Notes under the pieces: generated by a model
The model's database searches: none
What the model was told of the DNA's origin: nothing
The model's input: only the letters and a program-made list of their open reading frames with translations
Translations under genes and position numbers: made by a program
Part shown: positions 5,465 through 5,774 of the stretch, in pieces
Numbering within the stretch: position 1 is the first letter of the stretch
How the letters are laid out: each line of letters begins with the position of its first letter
Assembly: GCA_937858165.1 (NCBI GenBank)
Contig: CALLZA010000691.1
Location: 1 to 5,774 of the forward strand
From: an uncultured Ardenticatenia bacterium
GTDB lineage: Bacteria; Chloroflexota; Anaerolineae; Promineifilales; Promineifilaceae
Direction: 5' to 3'
Length of the DNA stretch: 5,774 bases

Positions 5465-5532
5465 GTGGCGAGTGGTTAGTGGTCAGTTGTCATCGGACGA
5501 CCACTAACCACTGACAACTGACCACTAACCAC
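5465..5532. repeat. Heptad repeats arranged as a 21-bp perfect inverted repeat
   Basis: The right arm reads as five tandem heptads of consensus TRACCAC (5498-5532, for example TAACCAC at 5505 and 5526, TGACCAC at 5519). The left arm (5465-5492) holds four heptads in the opposite orientation. Positions 5472-5492 are the exact reverse complement of 5512-5532, with a 19-base spacer, so the element can form a 21-bp stem. GACCACTAACCAC occurs directly twice, 21 bases apart. It lies between two divergent genes and ends four bases before the ATG at 5537. The same heptads precede the phosphatase gene at 223. No transposase or target duplication is visible. Confidence 0.85.
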
Positions 5533-5536
5533 CCAT

Positions 5537-5653
5537 ATGAACTACCCCGACTACCACCACCTCCTCTTCGACCGCCGCGACCACGGTATCCTGTGGGTCA
5601 CGCTCAACCGGCCGGAGGCACTCAACGCCGCCAACGCCCGCATGCACACCGAA
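5537..5653 (+). CDS. Enoyl-CoA hydratase/isomerase (crotonase family), N-terminal fragment
   Basis: Only the first 39 residues remain, since the insert ends at 5654. The sequence ILWVTLNRPEALNAANARM is the characteristic N-terminal beta strand and LNRPEALNA motif of crotonase-fold proteins, which act on acyl-CoA thioesters, for example hydrating enoyl-CoA in beta-oxidation. The oxyanion-hole and catalytic glutamates lie further on and are missing, so hydratase, isomerase, dehalogenase or naphthoate synthase activity cannot be told apart. The start at 5537 gives a normal family N-terminus but has no Shine-Dalgarno; the repeat element stands directly upstream. The reading frame continues into the adapter and encodes artefact residues that must be excluded. 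Confidence 0.85.
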
Positions 5654-5654
5654 C

Positions 5655-5720
5655 CTGTCTCTTATACACATCTCCGAGCCCACGAGACCGTACTAGATCT
5701 CGTATGCCGTCTTCTGCTTG
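5655..5720 (+). other. Nextera Read 2 / i7 / P7 adapter (artefact)
   Basis: Positions 5655-5673 are the Tn5 mosaic end CTGTCTCTTATACACATCT, 5674-5688 the Read 2 tail CCGAGCCCACGAGAC, 5689-5696 (CGTACTAG) the Nextera i7 index 702, and 5697-5720 the P7 sequence. Together with the left adapter this shows that both contig ends come from untrimmed short-fragment reads. Confidence 0.98.
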
Positions 5721-5774
5721 CAAAAAAAACCTATCACAACAACAACACAGACCATGACATCTAAATACATCTAA
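5721..5774. other. Non-genomic tail beyond the P7 adapter
   Basis: A short A-run follows the P7 end and then A- and C-rich bases without coding character. This is the usual noise after the end of a sequenced fragment and carries no biological signal. Confidence 0.9.

Noticed and set aside
5465..5532. Inverted repeat considered as a miniature transposon, attachment site or CRISPR fragment
   Set aside because: There is no transposase, target-site duplication, tRNA, integrase or spacer pattern. The seven-base internal period fits a simple-sequence repeat better.

Overview
The window is a 5,774-base contig whose real genomic part is about positions 172-5654. Both ends are untrimmed Illumina Nextera adapters: P5, an i5 index and the Read 1 transposase end on the left, and the Read 2 transposase end, an i7 index and P7 on the right. 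Outside the adapters lies AT-rich or poly-A sequence typical of reading past a fragment end. Positions 1-171 and 5655-5774 should therefore not be interpreted biologically.

The insert is GC-rich bacterial chromosome, densely coded, with ordinary housekeeping and accessory genes. The bacterial-type GlgC, the Pro/Thr-linker lipoprotein, two small unrecognised proteins and the heptad repeats would suit an uncultured Chloroflexota (Anaerolineae/Caldilineae-like) bacterium. That assignment is inference from general familiarity and no marker gene confirms it.

Layout, left to right. A heptanucleotide repeat (175-217) abuts a HAD-family phosphatase gene (223-921, +). A small protein gene of unknown function (940-1221, +) follows in the same operon, and a strong hairpin (1220-1253) separates it from the convergent glgC (1264-2523, -). 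A divergent intergenic region (2524-2735) carries back-to-back promoter candidates whose -35 boxes overlap. One serves glgC; the other serves a 148-residue unrecognised protein (2736-3182, +) with two hairpins in its leader. Next comes a lipoprotein esterase of the EstD/feruloyl-esterase type (3231-4310, +). Its stop codon overlaps that of a convergent membrane protein resembling a two-TM ion channel (4307-5404, -). A second heptad repeat, folded as a 21-bp perfect inverted repeat (5465-5532), lies between that gene and a truncated enoyl-CoA hydratase/isomerase gene (5537-5653, +), which is cut off by the adapter.

The genes do not form one obvious pathway. GlgC makes ADP-glucose for glycogen synthesis, the HAD enzyme probably removes phosphate from a small metabolite, and the esterase acts outside the membrane. 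I see no mobile element, CRISPR array, RNA gene or defence system. The least explained signals are the TRACCAC heptad arrays next to start codons and the atypical pore loop of the channel-like protein.
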